DNA of 64,000 nt from Olsenella_K sp036454645 (GCA_036454645.1 JAZHSQ010000001.1:62001-126000), one strand, 5' to 3'. Counted from the stretch's first letter, positions 42,166-51,163 are shown. Translations and numbers: made by a program. Notes: generated by a model not told the origin, from the letters alone.

Positions 42166-42992
42166 CGCTTCACGCTCCATCTCGAGTAGGCGGCGACGGC
42201 CACGTTGCCGGCGAGCACGATGGCCATCATCACGAAGGCCGTCCCGTAGGCGAGGTCGAGCGACGTCGCGCCCTGGGCGACCAGCAGGTACAGGTGCAGC
42301 GGGAGCGCCATGGCCGGCTGCATGACGCTCGTGGGCACGCCGGCGTAGGCCACGGCGCCGGTGAAGATGAGCGGCGCCGTCGCTCCCATGGCGTAGCAGG
42401 CGCCGAGTGCCAGCGCGCCCCAGATCGAGCCGCGCGCGGCAGGCAGCACGATGTTGCGCACGGTGTAGAGCTTGGAGCAGCCGAGCGCGTAGGACGACTC
42501 GACCAGCGAGCGCGGCACCTCGTGGAGGCCCTTCTCCACCCGGACCTCGACGAAGGGCACGATCATGATCGCGAGCGCCACGCTCGAGGAGAGGATGCAG
42601 CGGCCCCAGGCGAGGTCGCGCACGAACAGCGAGTAGGAGAAGAGCCCGAGCACGATCGAGGGTATCCCCGACATGCACTGCACGACGCCGCGCACCAGGG
42701 CCGCCCTGCGCGGGCTGGGGCAGAGGAACTCCACGTAGACGGCCGTGGCGATGGCGGGGACGCCGCCGACGAGGCACGCCAGCAGCGTGAACCAGAGGCT
42801 GCCGACGATTGCCGGCATGATGCCGCCCTGCTCGCCCAGGACCGCCCCGGAGGGCGCCTGCGTCAGGAAGCCCCAGCTGATGACCCCCGCACCCTTGAGG
42901 AGCACGTAGCCGAAGAGGAAGAGCGGCGCCGCCACGACGAGGGCGACCGAGACCGTGGCCCACACGGCGAGCGCGCGCCCGCGCCAGCGCAT
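42150..42992 (-). CDS. pstA: Phosphate ABC transporter permease PstA
   Basis: Membrane subunit of the phosphate importer. 280 aa. About six hydrophobic helices, AVYVEFLCPSPRR, GIPSIVLGLFSYSLFV and the coupling region EVPRSLVESSYALGCSKLYT with VRNIVLPAARGSIW. These match PstA. Its start codon is one base after the pstC stop region and its end overlaps pstB. Confidence 0.93.
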   Translation of the reverse strand: MRWRGRALAVWATVSVALVVAAPLFLFGYVLLKGAGVISWGFLTQAPSGAVLGEQGGIMPAIVGSLWFTLLACLVGGVPAIATAVYVEFLCPSPRRAALVRGVVQCMSGIPSIVLGLFSYSLFVRDLAWGRCILSSSVALAIMIVPFVEVRVEKGLHEVPRSLVESSYALGCSKLYTVRNIVLPAARGSIWGALALGACYAMGATAPLIFTGAVAYAGVPTSVMQPAMALPLHLYLLVAQGATSLDLAYGTAFVMMAIVLAGNVAVAAYSRWSVKRWMRS

Positions 42993-42993
42993 G

Positions 42994-43932
42994 CTACTCG
43001 CCCCCCTTGAGGAGGGCGCGCCTGAGCGCCCAGACGGCGAGGTTCACGAGGGCGACGAGGACCACGAGCACCAGGCCCGCGGCGTAGAGGGCGTGGTAGT
43101 GGGTGGAGCCCACCTCGGCCGTCCCCATCTCGAGCGCGATCAGCGCGGCGATGGACTCGCCCTTGCCGAGCAGGGTGGGGAAGAGGTTGGCGTCGCCGAT
43201 CACCATCATGACCGCCATGGTCTCGCCCATCGCGCGGCCGGCGGCCAGGACGAGCGCCATCAGGATCGAGCGCCAGGAGGCCGGGATGCCCACGCAGGCA
43301 AGGAAGTGCCAGCGCGAGACCCCGAGCGCGTCGGAGCTCGCGGCGAAGCGGCGGCTCTGCTCCATGAGCGACTCGGTCACCGAGGACACGAGGAAGGGCA
43401 CGACCATGGTGGCGAGCACGATCGCCGCGGCCAGCACGCACGAGCCGCTGGAGACGCCGGCCCTGCGGAAGGCGGGCGTCACGACCTCGATGCCGACGAA
43501 GCCGAAGACCACGGAGGGGACGCCTGCGAGGAGGTCGACGAAGGGGAGGAGGGCCGCGCGCACGCGGCCGTCCGCGGCGGCCAGGAAGGCGGCGGCGCCG
43601 ACGCCCGCGGCCGTGGCGAGGAGCAGGGCGAGCAGCGAGACCGCCAGCGTGCCCGCCACGAAGTTGGCGATGCCGAAGGAGGTGGCGCCGACGTAGTCGA
43701 CGGGCATCCAGTCCCCGGAGAGGAGGAAGTCCGCGAGGCTGACCTCGTCGAAGGTCGGCAGGGCCTCGATGGAGACGAAGAGTACGACGAAGACGAGGGC
43801 GGCAAGGCAGAGGGCGGTGAGGGCCCGGACCACCGCGAGGAAGCAGGCGTTCGCCACGCTCCCGCGCGAGTGCCCGGAGCCCCACCGCCCCGTCTTAGCA
43901 CGGACCCCCGTCAGCTGTTGGCGAGCTGGCAT
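42994..43932 (-). CDS. pstC: Phosphate ABC transporter permease PstC
   Basis: Membrane subunit of the phosphate importer. 312 aa from ATG 43932. FLLSGDWMPVDY near the N-terminus and FGIANFVAGTLAVS, GVPSVVFGFVGIEVVTPAF, ALGVSRWHFLACVGIPASW and GRAMGETMAVMMVIGDANLF are diagnostic of PstC. Sits 13 bases downstream of pstS. Confidence 0.94.
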   Translation of the reverse strand: MPARQQLTGVRAKTGRWGSGHSRGSVANACFLAVVRALTALCLAALVFVVLFVSIEALPTFDEVSLADFLLSGDWMPVDYVGATSFGIANFVAGTLAVSLLALLLATAAGVGAAAFLAAADGRVRAALLPFVDLLAGVPSVVFGFVGIEVVTPAFRRAGVSSGSCVLAAAIVLATMVVPFLVSSVTESLMEQSRRFAASSDALGVSRWHFLACVGIPASWRSILMALVLAAGRAMGETMAVMMVIGDANLFPTLLGKGESIAALIALEMGTAEVGSTHYHALYAAGLVLVVLVALVNLAVWALRRALLKGGE

Positions 43933-43945
43933 GAGGGTCTCGTCC

Positions 43946-44926
43946 CTACTCTCCCGAGGGGACCTGGCCGGGCTGGAACGCGGGGATGTAGCCGTTGGCC
44001 ACCACCGTGTCGTAGCCCGTCTGGGAGAAGATGTAGTCGATGAAGGCCTGCTCGGAGCTGGTGATCTCGGAGCCGGAGACGATCTGGACCGGGCGCTGCA
44101 CCTTGTAGGCGCCGGAGAGGATGTTCTCCTCGGTGGCCTCCACGCCGTCGACCTTGAGGGCGGTGAGGACCTTGGAGCTGGCGTTGGCCTTGTTGTAGGC
44201 GCCGAAGCCCACGTAGCCGATGCCCCACGGGTCGTTGGCGACGTTGGTGGCGAGCTCGGTCATGGAGGAGGACTGGGTCGCGGAGTCCGCGATCTTCTCG
44301 TCGCCCATGATGGACTTCTGGAAGACCTCGTAGGCGCCGCCGGAGAGGTCGCGGATGTAGACGTTGATCTTCTCGGCGGGCAGCGTGGGGTCGACCTGGT
44401 CCCAGGTGGTGTACTCGCCGGAGAAGATCTTCTTGATCGTGTCGGTGTCGAGGCTGTCGGTCTTGCCGACGAGCGGGTTCTGGGCGTTGACGGAGACGGT
44501 CAGGGCGTCGCGGGCGATGACGTAGGCCTTGTAGTCAGAGCCGATCTTCTCCTTCTCGGAGTCCTTGACGTCACGGGCGACCATGCCGAAGTCGCAGGTC
44601 TTGTCCACGACGGCGCTCACGCCCACGCCGGAGCCGCCGGGCGCCACGTAGATGGAGATGTTGGTGTCGGGGAAGGAGGGGTCGACCTTGTCCCAGGTCA
44701 CGTACTGGTCGGTGAAGGAGGAGGCGAGCGAGGACATGATCGGGTAGAGCGACGTCGAGCCGCAGAACATGATCTGGCTCTTGAAGTCGCCCGACGAGCC
44801 GCCCGCCTGCTGCGCCTGCTGGTCCGTGCCCGCAGTCTGCGACGCGGAGTTCCCGCACGCGGCGAGCGAGCCCGCCACGACGAGCAGCGCCATCGCGCAC
44901 GCCAGGAACCTCTTCCAGAACTTCAT
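43946..44926 (-). CDS. pstS: Phosphate-binding lipoprotein PstS
   Basis: Extracellular phosphate receptor. 326 aa from ATG 44926, which has a GGGGG ribosome site; upstream in-frame ATGs give no better signal peptide. Sec lipoprotein signal MKFWKRFLACAMALLVVAG with lipobox LAAC, then a Gln/Gly-rich tether. Family blocks: IMFCGSTSLYPIMSSLASSF, APGGSGVGVSAVVDKTCDFG (phosphate-binding loop), KKIFSGEYTTWDQVDPTLP, and the GTP-like IRDLSGGAYEVFQKSIMG. First gene of the pst operon. Confidence 0.95.
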   Translation of the reverse strand: MKFWKRFLACAMALLVVAGSLAACGNSASQTAGTDQQAQQAGGSSGDFKSQIMFCGSTSLYPIMSSLASSFTDQYVTWDKVDPSFPDTNISIYVAPGGSGVGVSAVVDKTCDFGMVARDVKDSEKEKIGSDYKAYVIARDALTVSVNAQNPLVGKTDSLDTDTIKKIFSGEYTTWDQVDPTLPAEKINVYIRDLSGGAYEVFQKSIMGDEKIADSATQSSSMTELATNVANDPWGIGYVGFGAYNKANASSKVLTALKVDGVEATEENILSGAYKVQRPVQIVSGSEITSSEQAFIDYIFSQTGYDTVVANGYIPAFQPGQVPSGE

Positions 44927-44993
44927 GTGTACCCCCATATCACTCGACATATAGGCGCGGCCTCTGTCCGCCGCGGCCTCGAACGTGTGTCAC

Positions 44994-44999
44994 ATAATA
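44994..44999 (-). promoter_or_regulatory. Candidate -10 box (TATTAT) for pstSCAB
   Basis: On the minus strand, ACGTTTCTATTATGTGACAC lies about 68 bases before the pstS start. An AT-rich segment (AGCTAAAAGTTTCC) precedes it where PhoB/PhoP-type activators often bind; no consensus Pho box could be read with certainty. Confidence 0.45.
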
Positions 45000-45416
45000 G
45001 AAACGTAAGGAAACTTTTAGCTTCAGGTATGCGCGAGCGGTCGATTTGGATATGCGAGAAAGACGCGCGACCGACCAGCTTTTCCGAGAAAAGCTAAACG
45101 CTGCGGGTTCTTCTCGCCTGGCGCCCGCGTCGGCCCCCCGCGCCCCGCGCCTGGCGCCCGCGGTCGCCGCCCTCGCGCCCGCCCGCGCCGCCCGGGGCGC
45201 GCCTGCCGCCGTCTGCCGCCCGCCGTCAGACCCCCGCCGCCCGCCCGCGCGCCCCACCCGCTCCCCTAGGGGCACCTCGCGATTTGACAATCACCGCGGA
45301 TTTAATTAGCGGTGAGCCAACTTTCCCGTGGGGTCTAGGGGGTTCGTAGGGCCGGCCGACGAGGCTTGGGCGCGCGAGGGCCGGCGCAGGGGCGGCTATT
45401 TGAGCGAAGGGGACAC
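45000..45416. other. Divergent pst/gap intergenic region
   Basis: About 420 bases without a supported gene. It holds the pst promoter side, a short perfect hairpin AGCTTTTC-CGA-GAAAAGCT (45077-45095) whose sequence partly repeats the TTTTAGCTT upstream, a GC-rich low-complexity stretch (45115-45265), and the gap promoter/operator (45284-45315). Confidence 0.5.
45284..45315 (+). promoter_or_regulatory. gap promoter with operator-like dyad
   Basis: A perfect -35 box TTGACA (45284-45289) is followed 17 bp later by a weak -10 (TAGCGG). Between them lies a perfect inverted repeat TCACCGC (45291-45297) and GCGGTGA (45309-45315) that covers the spacer and -10. That placement suggests repressor control of glyceraldehyde-3-phosphate dehydrogenase. 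Confidence 0.5.
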
Positions 45417-46448
45417 ATGGAAAAGGTCAGGGTGGGCATCAACGGGTTCGGGCGCATCGGCCGCGTCGTACTACGGAGCCTGGAGATGCGCGACACGTGC
45501 GTCGAGGTCTGCGGGATCAACATCCACAACGCGGATCACGCGCGCATGGCGTACCAGTTCGAGTACGACTCCGTCTTCGGGCGCTTCCAGGGCGACGTCG
45601 AGGCGACCGACGACGGCATCCGGGTCAACGGCCACGACATCCACGTCTTCTCCGAGGACGACCCGGCCGACATCGACTGGGCGTCGTGCGGCGCCGAGTA
45701 CGTGATCGAGTCCACCGGCAGGTTCCGCACGCTCCTCGGCTGCAGGAGGCACCTGCTCGGCGGCGCGCGCCGCGTCGTGCTCACCGCGCCGAGCAAGGAC
45801 GACATGCCCATGTTCGTGATGGGCGTCAACAACGAGGGCTACGACCCCGCCACCATGCAGGTCGTCTCCAACGCGAGCTGCACCACCAACTGCCTCGCGC
45901 CCCTCGCCAAGGTCGTCAACGACGCCTTCGGGATCGAGAAGGGCCTCATGTCGACCATCCACGCCTCCACCTCCAAGCAGAAGCCGGTCGACTCCAACGG
46001 CGGCCGCGACTGGAGGACCGGCCGCTCCGTCATCAACAACATCATCCCCTCGACCACCGGCGCGGCGCGTGCGGTGGGCAGGGTCATCCCCGAGCTGGAG
46101 GGGCGCCTCACCGGCATGAGCTTCCGCGTTCCGGTCAACGACGTCTCGGTCGTCGACCTCACGGCGGAGCTCTCCCGCAAGGCGAGCTACGCCGAGGTCT
46201 GCCAGGCCATCCGCGAGGCGGCGGAGGGCCCCATGAGGGGGGTCATCGAGTACAACACCGACGAGCTCGTCTCGGGCGACCTGCGCGGCAACTACAACGC
46301 CTGCATCTTCGACGAGAAGGCGGGCATCATGCTCGACGACACGTTCGTCAAGCTCATCGCCTGGTACGACAACGAGTGGGGCTATTCTAACAAGGTGATA
46401 GACCTGCTCGTCTACATGGCGGAGAGGGACGCGGAGGCCGGGCTCTAG
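45417..46448 (+). CDS. gap: Glyceraldehyde-3-phosphate dehydrogenase
   Basis: Glycolytic NAD-dependent oxidation and phosphorylation of glyceraldehyde-3-phosphate. 343 aa from ATG 45417 (GAAGGGGA ribosome site). NAD-binding VGINGFGRIGRVVLRSLE, active-site SNASCTTNCLAPLAKV (catalytic Cys), HASTSKQKPVDSNGG, RVPVNDVSVVDLTAEL, and WYDNEWGYSNKVIDLL. The catalytic loop reads HASTSKQKPVD where many GAPDHs have HA(Y/A)T-x-x-Q-x-x-x-D; still within the family. Transcribed alone. Confidence 0.95.
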   Translation: MEKVRVGINGFGRIGRVVLRSLEMRDTCVEVCGINIHNADHARMAYQFEYDSVFGRFQGDVEATDDGIRVNGHDIHVFSEDDPADIDWASCGAEYVIESTGRFRTLLGCRRHLLGGARRVVLTAPSKDDMPMFVMGVNNEGYDPATMQVVSNASCTTNCLAPLAKVVNDAFGIEKGLMSTIHASTSKQKPVDSNGGRDWRTGRSVINNIIPSTTGAARAVGRVIPELEGRLTGMSFRVPVNDVSVVDLTAELSRKASYAEVCQAIREAAEGPMRGVIEYNTDELVSGDLRGNYNACIFDEKAGIMLDDTFVKLIAWYDNEWGYSNKVIDLLVYMAERDAEAGL

Positions 46449-46468
46449 CCGGCGGGGGGCGCGGCCAG

Positions 46469-46485
46469 GGCGGGCTCTGCCCGCC
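46469..46485 (+). terminator. Hairpin after gap
   Basis: GGCGGGC-TCT-GCCCGCC, a perfect 7-bp stem 20 bases after the stop; no T-tract. Confidence 0.4.
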
Positions 46486-46704
46486 GCGCGGCGGCGCCGG
46501 TCATTGATTATAACAATAGGTGCCGGCAGGTCCTTCTCCGCCGCGCCGCCCGCCCGCCACAGAAAACGCCCACGTGCGTGCCAGCCTGCGAGGAGAGGCG
46601 CTGAGCTGCTGATATGCCAATCAATGCAAGGGTCGTGCAGCCCCTTGCGCACCCGGTCGCGCGCACTTGCGAAGACTGAAGAGAACCTTAAAAGAATTGT
46701 GTCA

Positions 46705-46710
46705 TAGAAT
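46705..46710 (+). promoter_or_regulatory. Candidate -10 box (TAGAAT) for glmS
   Basis: GTGTCATAGAATAGCC, 43 bases before the start codon. Confidence 0.4.
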
Positions 46711-46752
46711 AGCCTCCGTCACTGCGAGCAGACAAGCGAGGGGGCTCATCCC

Positions 46753-48597
46753 ATGTGCGGAATCATCGCCTACACCGGCGCCAACCAGGCCGTCGCCCAT
46801 CTCCTGGACGGGCTCCAGGCGCTGGAGTACCGCGGCTACGACTCGGCCGGCGTCGCCGTGCTCTCGGACTCCGGCAACGTCCACGTGGTCAAGTGCAAGG
46901 GGCGCGTCGCCACGCTGCGCGAGCGCTGCCAGGCCGCGAACCTCGTGGGGACCTGCGGGATCGGCCACACGCGCTGGGCGACGCACGGCGCCCCCTCCGA
47001 CCGCAACTCCCACCCCCACACGGACTGCTCCGGCAGGGTCGCGATCGTCCACAACGGCATCATCGAGAACTTCGAGGAGCTCCGCCAGACGCTGCGCCTC
47101 TCGGGCCACGAGTTCAGGAGCGACACGGACTCCGAGGTCATCGCCCACCTCTTCGAGGAGGCCTGGCGCGGCCCCGCGCACGGCAGCCTCGTGGAGGCGC
47201 TGAGGAACACCGCCGCCCGCCTCGAGGGCTCCTGGTCGATCGCGGTCGAGTGCGCCGACGCCCCCGGCCAGGTCGTGGTGACCCGCCACGGCAGCCCGCT
47301 CGTGGTCGCCTCCACCGAGGAGGGCGCCTTCGCCGCCTCCGACGTCATGCCGCTCGCCGCCGTGACGAGCCACGTCATGCAGCTCGACGACGGCGACGTC
47401 GCCCTGCTCTCGCGCGACGGCTCCGTCGAGGTCTTCGACGCCTCCGGCGAGCCGGTGCGCCAGCCCAAGACCCTCGACATCGACTGGGACGCCTCCGCGG
47501 CGACCCTCGGCGGCTACCCCGACTTCATGAGCAAGGAGATCTCGGAGCAGCCCGAGGCGATCGAGCGCCTGCTCAGGGGCCGACTCGGCGAGCACGGCGT
47601 CGAGATGGACGAGCTCGACATGACCGACGAGGACCTCGCCCTCGTCGACCGCATCTACATCGTGGCCTGCGGCACCTCCTACCACGTGGGGCTCATCGCC
47701 AAGACCATGATCGAGCACTGGGCGAAGGTCTTCGTCTCGGTGGAGTACGCCTCCGAGTTCAACTACTCCGACGTGCTCGTCACCGACCACACGCTCTGCG
47801 TCATCGTCACCCAGTCGGGCGAGACGGCGGACACCCTCTCCGCCGCGCGCAGGCTCAAGGGCATGGGCTGCAAGGTCTTCGCGATCACCAACGTCCTCGG
47901 CAGCTCGGCGGCCCGCGAGTCCGACGGCACCCTCTACATCCAGGCGGGGCCCGAGGTGGCCGTCGCCTCGACCAAGGCCTACACGGCCCAGATGGTCGCC
48001 GGCGCCCTGCTCGCCCTCAGGCTCGCGCTCGCCTGCGGCCAGATGACGCGCGAGGAGGTGGGGAAGGTCTTCCGCGAGCTGGAGAAGGTCCCCGACGCCA
48101 TCCGCGAGGTCTTCCGCCGCAGCTGGCAGGACAAGCAGGCCGTGCCGCTCTTCCGCGACGCCCAGAGCGCGCTCTACCTCGGGCGCGGCACCAGCTCCAC
48201 GACCGCCTACGAGGGCGCGCTCAAGATGAAGGAGATCGCCTACGTCCACGCCGAGGCCTACCCGGCAGGCGAGATGAAGCACGGCCCCATCGCCCTCATC
48301 CAGCCGGGCTTCCCGGTGCTCGCCGTGGTGCCGGCCGACCACGTGCACGACAAGACCGTCTCCAACATCATGGAGTCCAAGGCCCGCGGCGCCAGGATCG
48401 TCGCCGTGGCGACCGACGGCGACGAGCAGGTCGCCAACCTCGCGGACCACGTGCTGTGGGTCCCGCAGATGGACGAGTACGTGGTGCCGATCGTGGCGGT
48501 GGTGCACCTGCAGATGCTGGCGCGCTACGTCGCGCTCGCCAAGGGGCTCGACGTCGACAAGCCCAGGAACCTCGCCAAGTCCGTGACGGTCGAGTAG
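46753..48597 (+). CDS. glmS: Glutamine-fructose-6-phosphate transaminase (isomerizing) GlmS
   Basis: First step of UDP-GlcNAc and peptidoglycan precursor synthesis. 614 aa, the family length. N-terminal glutaminase with Cys1 after Met (MCGIIAYTGANQAV), LEYRGYDSAGVAVL, and HTRWATHGAPSDRNSHPH. Two SIS sugar isomerase domains follow: IVACGTSYHVGLIAKTMIE and TQSGETADTLSAARRLK in the first, LYLGRGTSSTTAYEGALKMK and EAYPAGEMKHGPIALI in the second. Ends LAKSVTVE as usual. Confidence 0.97.
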   Translation: MCGIIAYTGANQAVAHLLDGLQALEYRGYDSAGVAVLSDSGNVHVVKCKGRVATLRERCQAANLVGTCGIGHTRWATHGAPSDRNSHPHTDCSGRVAIVHNGIIENFEELRQTLRLSGHEFRSDTDSEVIAHLFEEAWRGPAHGSLVEALRNTAARLEGSWSIAVECADAPGQVVVTRHGSPLVVASTEEGAFAASDVMPLAAVTSHVMQLDDGDVALLSRDGSVEVFDASGEPVRQPKTLDIDWDASAATLGGYPDFMSKEISEQPEAIERLLRGRLGEHGVEMDELDMTDEDLALVDRIYIVACGTSYHVGLIAKTMIEHWAKVFVSVEYASEFNYSDVLVTDHTLCVIVTQSGETADTLSAARRLKGMGCKVFAITNVLGSSAARESDGTLYIQAGPEVAVASTKAYTAQMVAGALLALRLALACGQMTREEVGKVFRELEKVPDAIREVFRRSWQDKQAVPLFRDAQSALYLGRGTSSTTAYEGALKMKEIAYVHAEAYPAGEMKHGPIALIQPGFPVLAVVPADHVHDKTVSNIMESKARGARIVAVATDGDEQVANLADHVLWVPQMDEYVVPIVAVVHLQMLARYVALAKGLDVDKPRNLAKSVTVE

Positions 48598-48607
48598 GGC
48601 CCGGGGC

Positions 48608-49750
48608 ATGGGGAGGCGCCAGGGAGGGGGAGGGGCCGGCCGGCGCGCCGCCTCGCGCGGGACGCGCGCGAGGCTCGCGCTCGCGGGCGCCCTCGTCGCC
48701 TGGAGCCTGGGCCTGTGGGCGGCCGTCTCGCACGCGCCCGGCCTCTTCTTCCCCGGCTACCGTGCGGCCACGAGGGCCGTGGAGTCCGCCCTCGCCGCCG
48801 CGACGGGCCTGGTGCCCTTCGCCGTGTGGGACCTCGGCCTGGCGGCCCTCGCCGCCTGGGCGCTCGTCGCGCTCGTCCGCGCCCTCGCGGGGCGCCGGGC
48901 GCTCCTGCCATGGCTCTCGTGGGTCCTGCTCGTCTGCGCGGCGACGGCGGCCGCGCTATGCGGCTGGGCGCTCGACCACTACGCGCCCCCGCTCGCGGAT
49001 GAGGTGGGCCTCGAGGTCGGCGCGTACTCGGAGGACGAGCTCTCCTCGGCGACCGAGGGCTACCTCGCCGACGCGGCCGCGCTCGCGGGGGAGGTGGCGC
49101 GCGACGGCGACGGCGCGCTCGCCAAGCCCGACTTCTACGACCTGGCGCGCGCCGCCGGCTCGGCCTACGAGCCCCTCGGCGAGAGGTACCCCTTCTTCCG
49201 GGGCGGCTCGACGGCGCCGGTGAAGGCCCTCCTCCTCTGGGGGAGGCCCCTGCTCATGAGCGGCTACGTGGGCATGTTCTGGGCGCCGACCGGCGAGGCG
49301 GGCGTGCCCGTGGACTGCGCCGCGGCGGAGCTGCCCTTCGTCATGTGCCACGAGGCGGCGCACCGCCTGGGGGTCGCGAGCGAGGAGGAGGCCAACTTCG
49401 CGGCCTACCTCGCCTGCGAGGCGAGTGGGGACGCGCGGCTGCGCTATGCGGGCGCCTACAGCGCCTTCTGCTACTGCCTGAACGCCCTCGCCGCGCAGGA
49501 CCCGGACCGCGCCGGGCAGGTCGTGGCGGACGCCGCGGACGCGGCCGGGGAGGAGGGGGTCGGCCTCGTGCTCCGGGACCGTGCCGACTCGATCGAGCAC
49601 TACGAGGCCTACCGCAGCTCCTTCGAGGCGGTGGGGGACGCGGTCAACGAGACCTACCTCACGAGCTTCGGGGAGGAGCAGGGCGTGCGCTCCTACGGCC
49701 TGGTCGTCGACTACCTGATCGCCTGGCGGCAGGCGCGCGCCGGCGCGTAG
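48608..49750 (+). CDS. DUF3810-like membrane zinc-metalloprotease
   Basis: 380 aa. Arg/Gly-rich N-terminus, three hydrophobic segments in the first 120 residues (ARLALAGALVAWSLGLWAAV and following), then an extracellular domain. The zinc motif HEAAH (residues 248-252, in VMCHEAAHRLGVASEEEANF) has a glutamate a few residues on that could be the third ligand, as in gluzincin-like DUF3810 proteins. VKALLLWGRPLLMSGYVGMF precedes it, also typical. Substrate unknown. Starts 10 bases after glmS, so probably co-transcribed. Confidence 0.78.
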   Translation: MGRRQGGGGAGRRAASRGTRARLALAGALVAWSLGLWAAVSHAPGLFFPGYRAATRAVESALAAATGLVPFAVWDLGLAALAAWALVALVRALAGRRALLPWLSWVLLVCAATAAALCGWALDHYAPPLADEVGLEVGAYSEDELSSATEGYLADAAALAGEVARDGDGALAKPDFYDLARAAGSAYEPLGERYPFFRGGSTAPVKALLLWGRPLLMSGYVGMFWAPTGEAGVPVDCAAAELPFVMCHEAAHRLGVASEEEANFAAYLACEASGDARLRYAGAYSAFCYCLNALAAQDPDRAGQVVADAADAAGEEGVGLVLRDRADSIEHYEAYRSSFEAVGDAVNETYLTSFGEEQGVRSYGLVVDYLIAWRQARAGA

Positions 49751-49834
49751 GCGCCGCCGCGGGGCCGCCCGCGCGCCTGCGCTGGGGTTCGCGTGTAGAT
49801 GCCCTCCTCGCCCTCGCGGGCGCGCCCGCGGCCC

Positions 49835-49840
49835 TACAAT
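49835..49840 (+). promoter_or_regulatory. Candidate -10 box (TACAAT) for the J-domain gene
   Basis: GCGGCCCTACAATTGGCCC lies 65 bases before the GTG start; no -35 consensus. Confidence 0.45.
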
Positions 49841-49904
49841 TGGCCCTTGGACGATTGGGTGCTAGAGGGCCTGGCGGACGGCGTTCCGTCTGGGGAGGTT
49901 TTCC

Positions 49905-51026
49905 GTGAGGTTCCAGGAGATGACCAAGGAGGGCGCCGAGAGGATCCTCGGCGTGCCGAGCCAGTACACCAAGGGCGACCTGAGGCAGTGCTACACGGCG
50001 AAGGCCCGCGAGTACCACCCCGACACCGCGGCCCAGAACGGCCTCACCCCCGAGCAGGCCCAGTCCAAGATGACCGACGTGAACAAGGCCTATGACTTCC
50101 TCAAGGGGCAGTTCGAGGGCGCGAACGAGGGGCGCGTGGTCGTGCGCGGCACCTGGGAGACCGCGGCCGCCGCGAGCGGCATAGAGAGCGGCTTCGCCGG
50201 GGTCGACTGGCGCTACGGCACGGGCCCCGACCCCGCGCCCTCCTCCGGCGCCCACTTCCGCAAGGGCGCGCCCGCCGGCTTCGGCGCCTACGGGACGAAC
50301 AACTACGGGACCTACGAGGGCTCGGAGACGTGGAACGCGGGCGTCGCCGGCGCGGCGGACGACGACTTCTGGAGCTTCGCCGACGAGGGCGCCTCGGCCG
50401 CCGACGAGAGGGTCCCCGTGACGCCGCGCACGTTCCTCCTCGGCCCCGTGGTGCTGCGCGTGCTCCTCTCGGCCCTCTTCGCCTGGCTGTGGTGGCGCAC
50501 CTTCCCGCTCGTGGGCGACAACCTCGTGCGCTACCCCGTGGCCACCGGCGCGGGCGCCCCCGACCTCCTCGGCGTGGCGCGCCTCGTGGCGGGGCTCGTC
50601 TACCCCACCTACCTGCTCGCCGTCGAGGTCCTGGCGGGCCAGGTCTCCGGCCTCGTCCGCGAGGTCCTGAACGGGCTCCTCTCCTGGGCGACCGGCACCT
50701 ACTACGACCTCAGGCCCAAGAGCGCGAGCTACGGCTGCGCCCTCTCCCGCATGGTCCGGAACCAGCTCTGGAGCGTCCTGATGGTGCCCCTCGTGCTCTG
50801 GCTCGCCGGCAGGTGCGCGGCGGCGCCGGCGGCAGACCTCGCCCAGCGGTTCGCCTGGGGCGCGCTCGCCGTGGCGCTCGGCGTCGACACGCTGGCGGCC
50901 GTCGTGCACGGCGGCTTCGTGAACATCTGGACCACGGCGCTCTCCGAGCGCATCGAGGCGAGCTACCTCATGGTCCGCAAGCGCATCCTCGAGCGCTGCG
51001 GCAAGTGGAACGAGCGCGGCCGCTAG
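49905..51026 (+). CDS. Membrane-bound J-domain (DnaJ-like) protein
   Basis: 373 aa from GTG 49905 (GGGGAGG seven bases upstream); ATG 49920 is an alternative. Residues about 10-75 form a J-domain: ILGVPSQYTKGDLRQCYTAK, the HPD triad at residues 38-40 (REYHPDTAAQ) and VNKAYDFLKGQFEG. It should therefore stimulate a DnaK-type Hsp70. After a Gly/Ala/Tyr linker come about four membrane helices (PVVLRVLLSALFAWLWW, RLVAGLVYPTYLLAVEVLAG, LWSVLMVPLVLWLAG, WGALAVALGVDTLAAVVHG). No zinc-finger or client domain. Likely recruits the chaperone to the membrane. Confidence 0.8.
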   Translation: MRFQEMTKEGAERILGVPSQYTKGDLRQCYTAKAREYHPDTAAQNGLTPEQAQSKMTDVNKAYDFLKGQFEGANEGRVVVRGTWETAAAASGIESGFAGVDWRYGTGPDPAPSSGAHFRKGAPAGFGAYGTNNYGTYEGSETWNAGVAGAADDDFWSFADEGASAADERVPVTPRTFLLGPVVLRVLLSALFAWLWWRTFPLVGDNLVRYPVATGAGAPDLLGVARLVAGLVYPTYLLAVEVLAGQVSGLVREVLNGLLSWATGTYYDLRPKSASYGCALSRMVRNQLWSVLMVPLVLWLAGRCAAAPAADLAQRFAWGALAVALGVDTLAAVVHGGFVNIWTTALSERIEASYLMVRKRILERCGKWNERGR

Positions 51027-51075
51027 GGTCCCGGCGGCGCCGGACCGCGCCGGACTGCGCCGGACCGCGCCATGC

Positions 51076-51081
51076 TATCGT
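51076..51081 (+). promoter_or_regulatory. Candidate -10 box (TATCGT) for the LCP gene
   Basis: CATGCTATCGTTCGTGAC, with an extended TGC, 83 bases before the start. Confidence 0.45.
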
Positions 51082-51163
51082 TCGTGACTGACTAGACGCC
51101 CGCCGCCCCGGGCGAGCGCGGGCCCGCCCGGACCCCGGGGCGGCAACGAGGTTTGGACCCCCT

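Larger units (their letters stand above)
46449..46752 (+). other. gap-glmS intergenic region
   Basis: 304 bases without a gene. It carries the hairpin at 46469-46485 and an AT-rich patch GATTATAACAATAGG (about 46506-46520). The glmS -10 box (46705) and a clear AACCTTAAAAGAATTGTG run precede glmS. No glmS ribozyme core was recognised in the leader. Confidence 0.5.

Noticed and set aside
46449..46752. glmS ribozyme in the glmS leader
   Set aside because: No recognisable ribozyme core or cleavage context was seen; the leader after the proposed -10 box is only about 35 bases.
49905..49920. ATG at 49920 as the start of the J-domain gene
   Set aside because: Its spacing to a ribosome site is poor, whereas GTG 49905 has GGGGAGG at the right distance; kept only as an alternative.
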